Source: Hydrogenophaga flava NBRC 102514
GTDB lineage: Bacteria > Pseudomonadota > Gammaproteobacteria > Burkholderiales > Burkholderiaceae_C
Direction of reading: 5' to 3'
Length of the DNA: 64,000 bases
NCBI RefSeq assembly: GCF_001571145.1
Contig: NZ_BCTF01000013.1
Location: 62,001-126,000, forward strand
Position 1 is the stretch's first letter, and every line of letters begins with the position of its first letter. This document shows, one piece after another, positions 26,845 through 36,296 of the stretch. Both the position numbers and the translations under genes were made by a program. Under the pieces are notes generated by a model. It searched no databases. It saw only the letters and a list, made by a program, of their open reading frames with translations, and had not been told where the DNA came from.

Positions 26845-28326
26845 TCATGCCGGCTCTCCCAGGCCGAGTTCGCGGCCCGCGGTGTTGACGTGTTCTTCGC
26901 TGACGGCGGCATCGCCGCCTTCGCGCGCGCGCTGCTCGGCGGTGTCGCGCAGCCGCTTGGCCACCGAGATCTGCACCAGCACCGGCTGGTTCGAGATCAG
27001 GGCGTGCAGGCGGGTCTGGGCGCGGTCGTCCCAGGGCGTGGCCAGGCCGGCCGCCGCGCCACGCGCCAGCGTCGGGTCGACCTTATCCATGTCGGTGCCC
27101 AGCGGCAGGATGTGAAACAGCGCGTCGAACAGCGCGTTGCACACCTCCTGGATCAGGTAGGTCGCGCCGCTGTAGCCCATGAACGGCGTGCCGGTGTGGC
27201 GGCGGATGATGGCGCCCGGGAAAGAGGCCGGAATGAAGGCCGCGCGCATCGGGCCGGTGCTCCCCGCCTCGGCCAGGTACATGCGCTCGTTGTAGCTGCC
27301 GAACAGGATCAACGGCGTCTGGGTCTTCACCAGTTCGCGCACCGCCGCGTTGTCGGTTTTTTCACCGGCCTTGCGCGAGACCGCAAACCGGCAGGGCAGG
27401 CCCATCTCGGTTTCCAGGAAGTGCTGCAGGCCGCGCGCATAGGTGCCGTTGGCCACCACCGCAAAACTCGCGGTGGCAAAAAAGTCCTGCGTGACCGAGC
27501 GCCACAGGTCCCACACCGGCTTGATGGTGGTGTGCTTCTCGCGCTCGATGAACGGTTCCGGGTCCAGGCCCAGAAGCTCGCCGAGCGTGCGCAAAAACTT
27601 CGTGGTGCTGTGCAGGCCGATGGGGGCCTGCAGATACGGCCGGTCGAGGGCTTCGCACAGCATGCGGCCGAACTCGCGGTACATGCAGATGTTCACGTCG
27701 GCCTCGACCAGACGCGAGACTTCGGAGAGGTGGCTGCCCAGCGGGAACACCAGGTTGATCTCGGCGCCAATGCCCTGCACCAGGCGGCGGATCTCGGCCA
27801 GGTCGCTGGCGCTGTTGAACACGCCGTAGCTCGGGCCGATGATGTTGACGCGCGGCTTCTCGCCCGCAGGGCGTTCGGCCAGCGGCTTGCGCGCCGGCAC
27901 CTTCTTCATGCCGTACTCGCTCCAGAGCCAGAACATCGCGCGGTCGGCGCATTGCCACTGGTCTTCGTCGATGGTGCGCGGCAGGAAGCGCATGAGGTTC
28001 GTGCCCTCGGGCGTCACGCCGCCGCCGATCATCTCGGCGATGGAACCGGTGACGACCACGGCGGGCAACTCGGGGTCGAGCACCGCGTGGGCGCGCTTCA
28101 TCGAGCCCTCGGTGCCTTCGCGGCCCAGCTGCTCTTCGGCCAGACCGGTGACGACGATGGGCAACTCGTGCGGGGGCAGCGCATCGGTGTAGTGCAGCAC
28201 GCTGGTGACCGGCAGGTTCTCGCAGCCCACCGGGCCATCGATCACCACCTGCAGGCCCTTGATGGCGGTGAACACATACACCGCACCCCAATAGCCCCCG
28301 GCGCGGTCGTGGTCAAGCACCAACAT
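26845..28326 (-). CDS. bchZ: Chlorophyllide a reductase subunit Z
   Basis: 493 residues, a nitrogenase-like NifK homologue: [21 protein letters not shown] region, [10 protein letters not shown] with the cluster Cys, and [15 protein letters not shown]. BchY/BchZ form the catalytic tetramer of chlorophyllide a oxidoreductase, which reduces ring B to give bacteriochlorophyll a. The start lies 14 bases inside bchY. The gap from 26,700 to 26,844 ahead of pufB has no convincing promoter or PpsR box, so puf is probably read through from bch. Confidence 0.97.
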   Translation of the reverse strand: MLVLDHDRAGGYWGAVYVFTAIKGLQVVIDGPVGCENLPVTSVLHYTDALPPHELPIVVTGLAEEQLGREGTEGSMKRAHAVLDPELPAVVVTGSIAEMIGGGVTPEGTNLMRFLPRTIDEDQWQCADRAMFWLWSEYGMKKVPARKPLAERPAGEKPRVNIIGPSYGVFNSASDLAEIRRLVQGIGAEINLVFPLGSHLSEVSRLVEADVNICMYREFGRMLCEALDRPYLQAPIGLHSTTKFLRTLGELLGLDPEPFIEREKHTTIKPVWDLWRSVTQDFFATASFAVVANGTYARGLQHFLETEMGLPCRFAVSRKAGEKTDNAAVRELVKTQTPLILFGSYNERMYLAEAGSTGPMRAAFIPASFPGAIIRRHTGTPFMGYSGATYLIQEVCNALFDALFHILPLGTDMDKVDPTLARGAAAGLATPWDDRAQTRLHALISNQPVLVQISVAKRLRDTAEQRAREGGDAAVSEEHVNTAGRELGLGEPA

Positions 28327-29860
28327 CTTGTGACCCCCGCTTCTTGGCCGCCTTCTCGTTGAGACGGCGCATTTCCTTGCGGAAGTTCGGAAACGGCTTG
28401 GGCACGTCTTCCCACACGCCGGCCTCGTCGCCCTGGCCGACCCCGCCGAAGAACTCCTTCATCGCGTTGAAACGGTGCTGGTTGCCCATGGCGGCGTTGA
28501 CCACCTGGATCAGCGAGCCCGCACCGGCGACGCCCATCAACGGGCGGGCGGAGATCAGGTTGGTGTAGTACAGGGCCGGCACGCAGGCTTCCTTGGCCGC
28601 CTGCACCACCGGCGTGGTGCCGATGGCCAGCTGCGGCTGGTACTCGTGCAGCGCGTCGAGGTCGTTTTCCAGCGAGGCGCGGAACTGCACCTGCACGCCC
28701 TTGGCACGCAGCCAGTCGGCGTCGTGTGCGTTCCACGGCGTGGCCGGGCAGGCCGAACCGACGTAGCGCAGGTCGGCACCGCATTCGACCAGCAGGCGAC
28801 CCACCAGCAGCTCGGAACCTTCGTAGCCGCTGAGCGTGATGCGGCCGTTGATCTTCTGTTGCGAGAGCACACCGCGGATCGCGCCGAGCGTCTGGTTGCG
28901 CGCGGTGTCGATGAGGGCCTGCGACACGCCGGTCGCGTCGCCGATGGCGCCGAGCCAGTCGTGCGTGCCGTCCACACCCACCGGCGCCGAGCCCACGATG
29001 GGGCGGCCGGCGGCCTGGAACTCGCGGATGCTGGCTGTGTAGAACGGGTGGATGGCGGCCACCGCCGCGCCGTCGAGCGCGGCGTACAGCTCGCGCCATT
29101 CGCGGGTGGGCGCCGTGGTGCCGACGGCCAGGCCCATGGGTGCGATCATCTGGGCGATCAGCATCGGGTCGGCCGGGAACATCTCGCCCAGCAGGGTGAT
29201 GGTGGGCTTGTCGCTGCGGGCCTGGCGCGGTGCCGGCACCGGGCCGGCCATGACTTCCTGCCGCGCGTACTTCAGCATGGCGCCGGTCAGCACGTCTTTC
29301 GCTTCGGCGTGGGTCGGCACGCCGAAGCCGGGCACGTCGATGCCGATGATGCGCACGCCGTTGATCGAGGGCGGCAGCAGCTGCAGTGGCACACCGCTGG
29401 CGGTGGGCACACAGAGGTTGATGATGACGATCGCGTCGAGCTGGCTTGGATCGGCCTGGGCGTGCACCGCCTCGCGGATGTCCTCGAAGAGTTTGCCGGT
29501 GACCAGCGATTCGCTGTTGAAGGGCACGTAGCCCACGCTGCGGCGCGCGCCGTAGAAGTGCGACGTGAAGGTCAGGCCGTAGACGCAGCAGGCCGAGCCG
29601 CTGAGGATGGTGGCGGTGCGGCGCATGCGCAGGCCCACGCGCAACGAGCCAAACGCCGGGCACATGCTCTGGGGCTGGTCGTGCGGGCCGACATGTTCGC
29701 CCTTGGGGTAATCCTGCGCGTACTGCGCCAGCACCTCGCTCTTGCCGGCGGCCTTGGCGGCGGCCAGCAGCGTCTCGCCACCCGCATGGCAGCCCATGCC
29801 GTCGCCTTCGATGGCGGTGGCGCCAGCCGGCGCGGGGATGATCGGGATGACGGCGTTCAT
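28313..29860 (-). CDS. bchY: Chlorophyllide a reductase subunit Y
   Basis: 515 residues, NifD-like partner of BchZ. Conserved Cys-containing segments [26 protein letters not shown] and NLCVPTASG are present for the Fe-S cluster shared with BchZ. It begins 19 bases after bchX and overlaps bchZ by 14 bases, ensuring equal output of the two subunits. Confidence 0.97.
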   Translation of the reverse strand: MNAVIPIIPAPAGATAIEGDGMGCHAGGETLLAAAKAAGKSEVLAQYAQDYPKGEHVGPHDQPQSMCPAFGSLRVGLRMRRTATILSGSACCVYGLTFTSHFYGARRSVGYVPFNSESLVTGKLFEDIREAVHAQADPSQLDAIVIINLCVPTASGVPLQLLPPSINGVRIIGIDVPGFGVPTHAEAKDVLTGAMLKYARQEVMAGPVPAPRQARSDKPTITLLGEMFPADPMLIAQMIAPMGLAVGTTAPTREWRELYAALDGAAVAAIHPFYTASIREFQAAGRPIVGSAPVGVDGTHDWLGAIGDATGVSQALIDTARNQTLGAIRGVLSQQKINGRITLSGYEGSELLVGRLLVECGADLRYVGSACPATPWNAHDADWLRAKGVQVQFRASLENDLDALHEYQPQLAIGTTPVVQAAKEACVPALYYTNLISARPLMGVAGAGSLIQVVNAAMGNQHRFNAMKEFFGGVGQGDEAGVWEDVPKPFPNFRKEMRRLNEKAAKKRGSQDVGA

Positions 29861-29879
29861 GGCGTCGGGCTGTTGGGGT

Positions 29880-30887
29880 TCAGACTTCGTCGTAAACCAC
29901 TTCGAGCGAGGGCTTGACCGTCTCGCTCTTGCCGCACATGTCGAACTCGGTGGCCGGCACCAGCACCACGTCGCGGCCGACCGAGGAGGCGGAGAAAAGG
30001 CCCAGCAGGCCGTCTTGCGTCAGAGGAGTCGGGCGCATGGGGGATGAGGCGTCCACGTTGGCGGCCAGCTGGGCAAAAAGCGGACCCCACGCCGAGTCGG
30101 GGCGACCGATGATTTCGTAGCTCGCGCTCTTGCGGCGGATATCGTCGTCGGCCGGAATCACCGAGAGCACCGGGATGCCGACGGCGGTGGCGAAGGCCTG
30201 TGCCTCGCCGGTGCCGTCGTCGCGGTTGATCACCATGCCGGCCACGCCGACGTTGCCGCCGAGCTTGCGGAAGTACTCGACCGCGCTGCACACGTTGTTG
30301 GCGACGTACAGGCTCTGCAGGTCGTTGCTGCCGACGACGATGACCTTCTGGCACATGTCACGCGCGATCGGCAGGCCGAAGCCGCCGCAGACCACGTCGC
30401 CCAGGAAGTCGAGCAGCACGTAGTCGAAGCCCCACTCGTGGAAGCCGAGTTTTTCCAGCAGCTCGAAGCCGTGGATGATCCCGCGCCCGCCGCAGCCGCG
30501 GCCGACCTCGGGGCCACCGAGTTCCATGGCGTAGACGCCGTCGCGCTTGAAGCAGACGTCGCCGATCTTGACCGGCTCGCCGGCCAGCTTCTTCTTCGAC
30601 GAGGTCTCGATGATGGTCGGGCAGGCGCGGCCGCCGAACAGCAGGCTGGTGGTGTCACTCTTGGGGTCGCAGCCGATCAGCAGCACCTTCTTGCCCTGCT
30701 GGGCCATCATGTAGCTGAGGTTGGCGAGCGTGAAGCTCTTGCCGATGCCACCCTTGCCGTAGATCGCGATGATCTGCGTCTCTTTCTTGACCTCGCCGGT
30801 GTGCACCGGATCGGGCTCGATGGCGGCCTCCTGGCGCAGCTGGGCCTGGAAGTGGACCGGGTGACTCTTGATTTCAGGGGCGTTCAT
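29880..30887 (-). CDS. bchX: Chlorophyllide a reductase iron protein X
   Basis: 335 residues. NifH-like ATPase with Walker A YGKGGIGKSFT near residue 44 and cluster Cys in GRGCGGRG and DVVCGGFG. It passes electrons to BchYZ at the cost of ATP. The ATG at 30887 overlaps the bchC stop (TGATG). Confidence 0.97.
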   Translation of the reverse strand: MNAPEIKSHPVHFQAQLRQEAAIEPDPVHTGEVKKETQIIAIYGKGGIGKSFTLANLSYMMAQQGKKVLLIGCDPKSDTTSLLFGGRACPTIIETSSKKKLAGEPVKIGDVCFKRDGVYAMELGGPEVGRGCGGRGIIHGFELLEKLGFHEWGFDYVLLDFLGDVVCGGFGLPIARDMCQKVIVVGSNDLQSLYVANNVCSAVEYFRKLGGNVGVAGMVINRDDGTGEAQAFATAVGIPVLSVIPADDDIRRKSASYEIIGRPDSAWGPLFAQLAANVDASSPMRPTPLTQDGLLGLFSASSVGRDVVLVPATEFDMCGKSETVKPSLEVVYDEV

Positions 30888-31831
30888 CAGTGTCTCCAGT
30901 CGAGGACCATCTTCAGACAGTGGGGATCGCCGAAGGCGACCTCGTAGGCATCCCGCGCTTGCGCCGGCGTGTGGGTGTGGGTGATCAGGCCGTCCAGCGA
31001 CAGGCGGCCGGTGTTGACGAGTTCGGTCACGGCCAGCAGGTCGGCGCGCTTCCATTCGGCGGCGACGCGGATGCTGGCTTCGCGCATGAAGGCCGGTGCG
31101 TAGGCGAACGAAATGTCCTGGTGGTAGAAGCCCGCCAGCACCACCTCGCCGCCCTTGTCCAGGCGCGGAATGACCTTGTGCAGGATCTGCGCGTCGCCGC
31201 TGACGTCGTAGATCGCGCGGTAGTTCTTGCGCTCGTCCTCGTCGGGGTGCCGCACCTCGTAGCCCTCGGCGCCGTCCTGGCGCAGCGCCTGCGTTTCCCA
31301 GACCACCGGGGCCGGTGCGCCGGAGGCCACGGTCAGCCGCGCCAGCAGGCGGCCCATCACGCCGTGGCCGACGATCAGGTCGGGCGGGGTGTCGGGGTCG
31401 CGCGTGCCGCCGTAGGTGACGGTGTGGTACGCGGTGGCGGCCAGGGCCAGCAGCACCGCGTCGGCGCTCTGGCTGTCGACACGCACCACGCGGCTGGCCG
31501 GCACGACCAGGCGTTCGCCGGCGCCACCGAACAGGTTGTGCACGCCCTCGAAGCTGTAGGAGCCGGGCACGAACACGCGGTCGCCGACGGCCAGTGGCAC
31601 GTCGCCCAGGGTGCGCAGCACGCGGCCGACGGTTTCGTAGCCGGGCACCAGCGGGTAGCCCATGCCGGGGAAGGGCGGCATGCTGCCGTCCCAGAGCAGG
31701 CGCTCGGTGCCGGTGCTGATGCCGCTGTACTCGACCTGCACCTCGATGTCGCCAGGCGCCATGGCGCGCAGGTCCAGCGACTGCACCGACAGCTGGCAAG
31801 GGCTCTGGAAGACGATGGCGGCGGATTTCAT
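30887..31831 (-). CDS. bchC: 2-desacetyl-2-hydroxyethyl bacteriochlorophyllide a dehydrogenase
   Basis: 314 residues from the ATG at 31831, which has its own GGAGG ribosome site 6 bases upstream. Zinc-type alcohol dehydrogenase fold: GTERLLWDGSMPPFPGMGYP, GYETVGRV, and the nucleotide-binding LIVGHGVMGRLLARL. It oxidises the C-3 hydroxyethyl group to the acetyl group of bacteriochlorophyll a. The frame is open upstream into crtF, so a fused product is also possible. Confidence 0.95.
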   Translation of the reverse strand: MKSAAIVFQSPCQLSVQSLDLRAMAPGDIEVQVEYSGISTGTERLLWDGSMPPFPGMGYPLVPGYETVGRVLRTLGDVPLAVGDRVFVPGSYSFEGVHNLFGGAGERLVVPASRVVRVDSQSADAVLLALAATAYHTVTYGGTRDPDTPPDLIVGHGVMGRLLARLTVASGAPAPVVWETQALRQDGAEGYEVRHPDEDERKNYRAIYDVSGDAQILHKVIPRLDKGGEVVLAGFYHQDISFAYAPAFMREASIRVAAEWKRADLLAVTELVNTGRLSLDGLITHTHTPAQARDAYEVAFGDPHCLKMVLDWRH

Positions 31832-33034
31832 GCGGCACCTCCGGCGGGGGGTGGCCGCCCGGCTGGCCTGGGCCCGCGACTTGCGGCCGACCAGGATCTG
31901 GGCGTGCAGCGGCACCGGGCTGGGCGCCAGCTCGATGTGGGTGAAACCCGCCTGCGCCATCAGGCCGGCCAGGGCCTGCGGCGTGCGCAGGCGGCCGCTG
32001 CCCATGGCCATCAGGTAGAAGTGGAAGTAGGGGTCGATCGGGCTCTCGCCCTCGGCCTGCGCCATCGGTTCGGCCAGCACCAGGGCACCGGCCACCGGCA
32101 GGCTGTCGTAGATCGCGCGCAGCAGGCGCAGCACGGTGGCGTCGTCGTGGTCGTGCGCCACGCGCACCAGGGTCACCAGGTCGGCGCCGGTGGGCAGGGG
32201 GTCGGTGATGAAGCTGCCGCCGTGGGTGCTGACGCGCGCGCCGAGGCCGAGGCCGAGGCGGGCGATCTGTTCGCGCGCCAGTTCGGCCACCGGCGGCAGG
32301 TCGAACAGGGTGCAGTGCAGCTGCGGGTGGCGCTGCGCCAGCGCGCTGACCCAGCCGCCCATGCCGCCGCCCACGTCCAGCACGCGCTGGTGGTCGGCGA
32401 AGGGGTAGGCCGCGAGCAGCTCGTCGATCACGAAGCGCTGCGAAGTGGACATCAGCGCCGAGTAGCGGCTGAAGGTCTCGGCGGGTGCGCCGTCGCGCGG
32501 CTGGTGCGGGGTGTAGGGCCAGTAGGTGTGCATCTGCGCCTGGTTCGGGTCGCGCAGCAGGGCCAGCGGATCGCGCAGGTCGTCGTACAGCGTGGCGTTG
32601 TGCTCGACCATCTCGCGGATGCCGGCGTGCGCGGCGACCGGCGCACCCAGGGCGCCGAGCCCGTAGCGGCCGCAGCTGCGGCGGTTCATCAGGCCCATGG
32701 CCACGGCGGAGTCGAGCAGGCGCTGCAGGCTGGCCGCCTGCAGGCCGGAGAGGGCGGCCAGTTCGTCGAGCGTGCGTGGCGACTCGGCCAGGGTCTCCAG
32801 CAGGTGCAGCCGCACGCAGGCCAGCAGCACCTGGGTGTGCACGAAGCCGGCCATGCAGGCGAACAGCCGGGCCGAGCGGCGGCGCACCAGCCAGCGCGTC
32901 ATCACCGAGCCCATGGCCCAGCGGTGCAGGGCGGGGCTGGTGCTCCAGCGGTCGATGCGCGCGGCCAGGCGCTCGCGCCAGCCACCGGGTGTGACCGCCA
33001 GCGGCATCGACGAGGGGCTGTGCACGGCGTCCAT
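30887..33034 (-). CDS. crtF: Demethylspheroidene O-methyltransferase (crtF) reading in frame into bchC
   Basis: The crtF part is 33034-31832 (401 residues): an N-terminal dimerisation helix-turn-helix (TLDELAALSGLQAASLQRLL), then a SAM domain with VLDVGGGMGGWVSALA and VAHDHDDATVLRLLRAI. CrtF methylates the 1-hydroxyl group of demethylspheroidene. There is no stop before bchC: the frame passes through RAATPRRRCR straight into the BchC Met, giving a 715-residue product. One base fewer in the G6 run at 31846-31851 would end crtF at a TGA overlapping the bchC ATG, which is probably the ancestral form. A read error or a true fusion are both possible. Confidence 0.9.
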   Translation of the reverse strand: MDAVHSPSSMPLAVTPGGWRERLAARIDRWSTSPALHRWAMGSVMTRWLVRRRSARLFACMAGFVHTQVLLACVRLHLLETLAESPRTLDELAALSGLQAASLQRLLDSAVAMGLMNRRSCGRYGLGALGAPVAAHAGIREMVEHNATLYDDLRDPLALLRDPNQAQMHTYWPYTPHQPRDGAPAETFSRYSALMSTSQRFVIDELLAAYPFADHQRVLDVGGGMGGWVSALAQRHPQLHCTLFDLPPVAELAREQIARLGLGLGARVSTHGGSFITDPLPTGADLVTLVRVAHDHDDATVLRLLRAIYDSLPVAGALVLAEPMAQAEGESPIDPYFHFYLMAMGSGRLRTPQALAGLMAQAGFTHIELAPSPVPLHAQILVGRKSRAQASRAATPRRRCRMKSAAIVFQSPCQLSVQSLDLRAMAPGDIEVQVEYSGISTGTERLLWDGSMPPFPGMGYPLVPGYETVGRVLRTLGDVPLAVGDRVFVPGSYSFEGVHNLFGGAGERLVVPASRVVRVDSQSADAVLLALAATAYHTVTYGGTRDPDTPPDLIVGHGVMGRLLARLTVASGAPAPVVWETQALRQDGAEGYEVRHPDEDERKNYRAIYDVSGDAQILHKVIPRLDKGGEVVLAGFYHQDISFAYAPAFMREASIRVAAEWKRADLLAVTELVNTGRLSLDGLITHTHTPAQARDAYEVAFGDPHCLKMVLDWRH

Positions 33035-33039
33035 GGCGT

Positions 33040-33966
33040 TCAGGCGACGGCGCCGCGCAGCGGGATGGAACCGGCGCGCGGCGCCGACGGGGCCGCGCTG
33101 GCGATGCGCTCGCAGGTGTCCGGGGGAATCAGCCGCGCGGATTCCTGCAGCACCAGGGCGCGCATGGCCCCGCGGTGTGCGCAGTCGGGCACGGCGTCCA
33201 CCGCGTCCTGCATCAGTTGCTGGAAGTAGCCCAGGGCACCCGCCAGGCCGAGGTCGTCGGCCGCGCTGGGGCGGTGGTGCTGCAGGTCCTGGCCGCTGGG
33301 CTTGCCCAGCTCGTCGCTGCCCAGCATCACGTCGCGGATGTCGTCGGCCACCTGGTAGGCCTCGCCCAGGCATTCGCCCAGGCTGCGCCAGCCCAGCGGG
33401 TCGGCGCCGGCGGCCTGCGCCCCGGCACAGGTGGAGGCCACGAACAGGGCGCCGGTCTTGGCGCGCTGGTAGCGGCTGAGCGATGCGCGGGGTTCGCACT
33501 CCCAGGCCTGCCCGGCGACGATGCCGTCCGGCGCGCCGGCGGCCGAGCACAGGGTGGCGAGCAGGCCGGTCAGGCGGCCGGGGTGGCGGGTGCCCGCGCG
33601 GGCCATGGCCTGGAAGGCCATCACGATCAGGCCGTCGCCCGAGAGCAGGGCCAGCGGTTCGCCGTGCAGCTTGTGCACCGAGGGCAGGCCGCGGCGCAGG
33701 TCGGCGTCGTCGAAGCAGGGCATGTCGTCGTGCACCAGCGAGGCGCAGTGCAGCAGCTCGATGGCGACGGCGGCGGCGTCGGTCAGTTCGGGGGCGTCGT
33801 CACCGCAGGCCTGGGCCACGGCCAGACAGAGCTGGGGACGGATGCGGGCGCCACCGGGAAACACGGCATGGCGCATGGCGGCCATGAGCCGGGGAGGGGC
33901 GCTGGGGCTGAGCGCACAGGTCAGCTCCTGTTCGAGCGCCTGCTGTATGCGTGCCAACATGTCCAT
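33040..33966 (-). CDS. crtE: Geranylgeranyl diphosphate synthase
   Basis: 308 residues from the ATG at 33966, chosen because GAGGGGG lies just upstream; ATGs at 33990 and 33978 are possible but the first touches a PpsR box. Prenyl-synthase motifs: first Asp-rich site HDDMPCFDD, second DDIRD. It makes the C20 precursor for carotenoids and for the bacteriochlorophyll tail. First gene of the long minus-strand operon, 5 bases before crtF. Confidence 0.95.
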   Translation of the reverse strand: MDMLARIQQALEQELTCALSPSAPPRLMAAMRHAVFPGGARIRPQLCLAVAQACGDDAPELTDAAAVAIELLHCASLVHDDMPCFDDADLRRGLPSVHKLHGEPLALLSGDGLIVMAFQAMARAGTRHPGRLTGLLATLCSAAGAPDGIVAGQAWECEPRASLSRYQRAKTGALFVASTCAGAQAAGADPLGWRSLGECLGEAYQVADDIRDVMLGSDELGKPSGQDLQHHRPSAADDLGLAGALGYFQQLMQDAVDAVPDCAHRGAMRALVLQESARLIPPDTCERIASAAPSAPRAGSIPLRGAVA

Positions 33967-33991
33967 GGGCCCCCTCATCGGGTGGAGCATT

Positions 33992-34009
33992 TGTCATCAA
34001 CATGTGACA
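33992..34009. promoter_or_regulatory. PpsR/CrtJ-type box 1 upstream of crtE
   Basis: TGTCATCAACATGTGACA fits TGTN12ACA and is a TGTCA-N8-TGACA inverted repeat. It lies just downstream of the predicted crtE start of transcription. PpsR/CrtJ is the aerobic/light regulator of photosynthesis genes in purple bacteria; in betaproteobacteria it can repress or activate. Confidence 0.8.
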
Positions 34010-34017
34010 AGTGCTGG

Positions 34018-34035
34018 TGTCAATCTAACATGACA
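34018..34035. promoter_or_regulatory. PpsR/CrtJ-type box 2 upstream of crtE
   Basis: TGTCAATCTAACATGACA again has both TGTCA and TGACA arms. It covers the predicted -10 element and part of the spacer. Its centre is 26 bp from that of box 1, about two and a half helical turns, a usual spacing for cooperative PpsR tetramers. Confidence 0.82.
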
Positions 34036-34049
34036 CATCAGTTTGTCAA
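34022..34049 (-). promoter_or_regulatory. Predicted sigma70-type promoter of the crtE-bch-puf superoperon
   Basis: On the minus strand, TTGACA (34044-34049) and TAGATT (34022-34027) are separated by 16 bases. Transcription would start near 34,015. The overlap with PpsR box 2 fits direct repression or contact with polymerase. Confidence 0.65.
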
Positions 34050-34089
34050 TGGCGCGTGACTGTATTTCTTCGGTGCTACGGGTAAGCAC

Positions 34090-35334
34090 CTAGTCGTGAT
34101 CTTTGGCACGGTAGGGACGGGCCAGCGCCCGGACATGCCCGGGCACCATCGACTTCACGCGGGCTGGCGCCTCCCGCTCCAGGTGCACCAGCGTCTCCAG
34201 CGCCTTCATCTCGACGCGGGCGCGGGCGAACTCCAGCCCGCGCGGGCCCAGCCGGGGCATCAGCCAGGCGACCACGGGGCGCAGCCAGTCGGGCATGCGG
34301 CGCAGTGGCAGGCCGCCGGCGGCCCGCTCCAGGTTTTTCAGGAAGCCCTGCACCGCGCCGGCGCGCCGCCCGGCGCTGCCCGGCGCCTGACAGTGCACCT
34401 CGTCGCCCAGCAGGTCCAGCAGCGCCTGGCCCCGGGCGTTGCGCACCAGCAGCCACTGCTCACCCTGGCCCCCCATGTAGCCGACGGTGAGGTCGGACAG
34501 GGTGTTGGTGTAGTCCACGCAGGTGCGGCAGGTGAGCGGGAAGAAGTCCGGCGGCAGCTTGGACAGTGGCAGCTGCAGGAAGGGAATGGTGCGCACCGCG
34601 CCGTCCTTCATGCGCATCTCGACCCGGTAGTCGGCGCGGAACTCCAGGTAGTTCACCTCCTGCGGCCGGTCCGAGACGAGTTCCAGGAACTGGTGGAAGC
34701 GCTCGGTGCTGGTGTTGTCGGAACAGGGGATGCCGATCACGTGCAGGGCCTGCAGGCCGTGGTCGCGTTCGAGCTGCGGCTGGATGGCGCGCAGGGCGTA
34801 GATCTGGCAGGGAATGCCGATCACGGCCAGGCGCTTGAGGCCCCGCTGCAGCGCCGGCTCGACCAGGGCGATCAGCGGCGCGTAGCCCATGCGCATGCCG
34901 CGGCACAGCGCCATGTCTTCGGCCCGGGTCACCACCACCGGCATCGGCCGCCAGGGGTCGTCCGGGTGCGGCGCCATCGCGATCACCGCATCCACCTCGC
35001 CAGTCTCCAGCAGCCGCTGGGCGATGCGGGTGGTGATGCCGGTCCACTGCGCGCCGGGCAGCGGCTGTCGCATTCGGGCCTGGTGCATCTGCCGGAACGG
35101 TCCGAAAAAGCGCTCGTCGTCGCCCCCGCTGTCGGCCGTGGCGGGCGCGCCCGGGGCGGCGCGCGTGCGGCCATGCACCCGCTGCTCCAGTGCCGGGTAG
35201 TCGGGCTGGATGAACTGGCAGGCCTGGCCGCAGCGGTGTGGGTCGGCGGTGCGCGAGAGGCCGCAGTCGGTGCACAGCCGGCGCGGCGGGCCCTCGGGCA
35301 GGTCGGGGTGCCAGGGCGGCTGGGGGGTGTTCAC
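34090..35334 (-). CDS. bciB: Ferredoxin-type 3,8-divinyl (proto)chlorophyllide a 8-vinyl reductase (BciB)
   Basis: 414 residues of the F420-hydrogenase beta-subunit family. N-terminal Cys cluster LCTDCGLSRTADPHRCGQAC, then GMRMGYAPLI, VIGIPCQIYALR, VIGIPCSDNTSTERF, and the second cluster PLTCRTCVDYTNTLSDLTVG: matching the flavin and 4Fe-4S sites of BciB. It reduces the 8-vinyl group of divinyl pigment intermediates using reduced ferredoxin. Position after bchO supports the pigment role. It ends 41 bases before the crtE promoter. Confidence 0.88.
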   Translation of the reverse strand: MNTPQPPWHPDLPEGPPRRLCTDCGLSRTADPHRCGQACQFIQPDYPALEQRVHGRTRAAPGAPATADSGGDDERFFGPFRQMHQARMRQPLPGAQWTGITTRIAQRLLETGEVDAVIAMAPHPDDPWRPMPVVVTRAEDMALCRGMRMGYAPLIALVEPALQRGLKRLAVIGIPCQIYALRAIQPQLERDHGLQALHVIGIPCSDNTSTERFHQFLELVSDRPQEVNYLEFRADYRVEMRMKDGAVRTIPFLQLPLSKLPPDFFPLTCRTCVDYTNTLSDLTVGYMGGQGEQWLLVRNARGQALLDLLGDEVHCQAPGSAGRRAGAVQGFLKNLERAAGGLPLRRMPDWLRPVVAWLMPRLGPRGLEFARARVEMKALETLVHLEREAPARVKSMVPGHVRALARPYRAKDHD

Positions 35335-35367
35335 GGTGGGTCCGGCGAGGATCGGGGCAGGGACGGG

Positions 35368-36291
35368 TCAGGCGCAGGCCGCCGCTGCGGGCTCGCCCAG
35401 GGCCGAGAGGATGTGCGAGGCCACCAGCCCGGGTTGTTCCTCGTGCGCCAGGTGGCCCAGCCCGGGCAGAGCGATCACGCGGGCCTGCGCGGCCGGTGAC
35501 AGCCGCGCCAGCACCTCGTGCGCCTGCGCCGGCGGCACGGTGCGGTCCTGCGCCGCCGCCAGCAGCAGCAGGGGCACCCGCAGCCGCGGCAGGTCGCGCG
35601 CGAAGGTCTGCAGGTCCCAGTTGGCCATCATGCCCAGCGCCCCTGCGGCGTGTTCGGGGCAACCGACCAGCTGGCGGTACAGCGCCGCGGTGTCGGCGTC
35701 GAGCACCGAGCCGGTGCCCTGCAGCAGGCGCTGCAGCACCGCGGGTTCGTGGGCGCGCCAGGCGAACAGGCGTGGCACCCAGGGCGCGGCGGCCAGCAGC
35801 TTGGCCGCCGGTGCGAAGAGCGGCCCGGCCAGCCCGGCCGGCGGCAGCAGGGCGGCGTTGATACCGACGACCAGACGGGGCTTGATCAGCCCGTCCAGGC
35901 ACATTCGGATGCCGATGGCCGCGCCGGCCGAGTGGCCGACCACCAGGGCCGGCGTGCAGCCCAGTGCCTTCAACAGGCCGTGCACCGCGCGCGCCATGCC
36001 GGGCAGGGAGAGCTGGGGCGCGCCCATGCCGCCGGGTGGGCGGCCGGTGAAGGCGTGGCCGGGCAGGTCCAGAGTCAGCACCCGGCAGCGCCGGGCCAGC
36101 AGCGGCGCCAGCGAGCGCCAGGAGTGGGTCGATGCGCCGGTTCCGTGCAGCAGCAGCGCGCAGGGCGCGTCGGCGCCCGGCCCGTCGAACCACTGGGTGT
36201 GCCAGTGCAGCCCGCTGGCCAGCACGAAGCGGCTGCGTTCGTGGTGGGGCCAGCCGGGGCCGTCCCGCTGCCAGTCGAGTCGGCGCGGCAT
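35368..36291 (-). CDS. bchO: Alpha/beta hydrolase BchO, Mg-chelatase associated
   Basis: 307 residues from the ATG at 36291. Alpha/beta-fold hydrolase: oxyanion-loop HGTGASTHSW, nucleophile elbow GHSAGAA (Ser in GxSxG), and a C-terminal GLGHLAHEEQPG with the catalytic His. BchO is coded with bchI and bchD in purple bacteria; its substrate is not established. It begins 5 bases after the bchD stop. Confidence 0.92.
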   Translation of the reverse strand: MPRRLDWQRDGPGWPHHERSRFVLASGLHWHTQWFDGPGADAPCALLLHGTGASTHSWRSLAPLLARRCRVLTLDLPGHAFTGRPPGGMGAPQLSLPGMARAVHGLLKALGCTPALVVGHSAGAAIGIRMCLDGLIKPRLVVGINAALLPPAGLAGPLFAPAAKLLAAAPWVPRLFAWRAHEPAVLQRLLQGTGSVLDADTAALYRQLVGCPEHAAGALGMMANWDLQTFARDLPRLRVPLLLLAAAQDRTVPPAQAHEVLARLSPAAQARVIALPGLGHLAHEEQPGLVASHILSALGEPAAAACA

Positions 36292-36296
36292 GGTGT

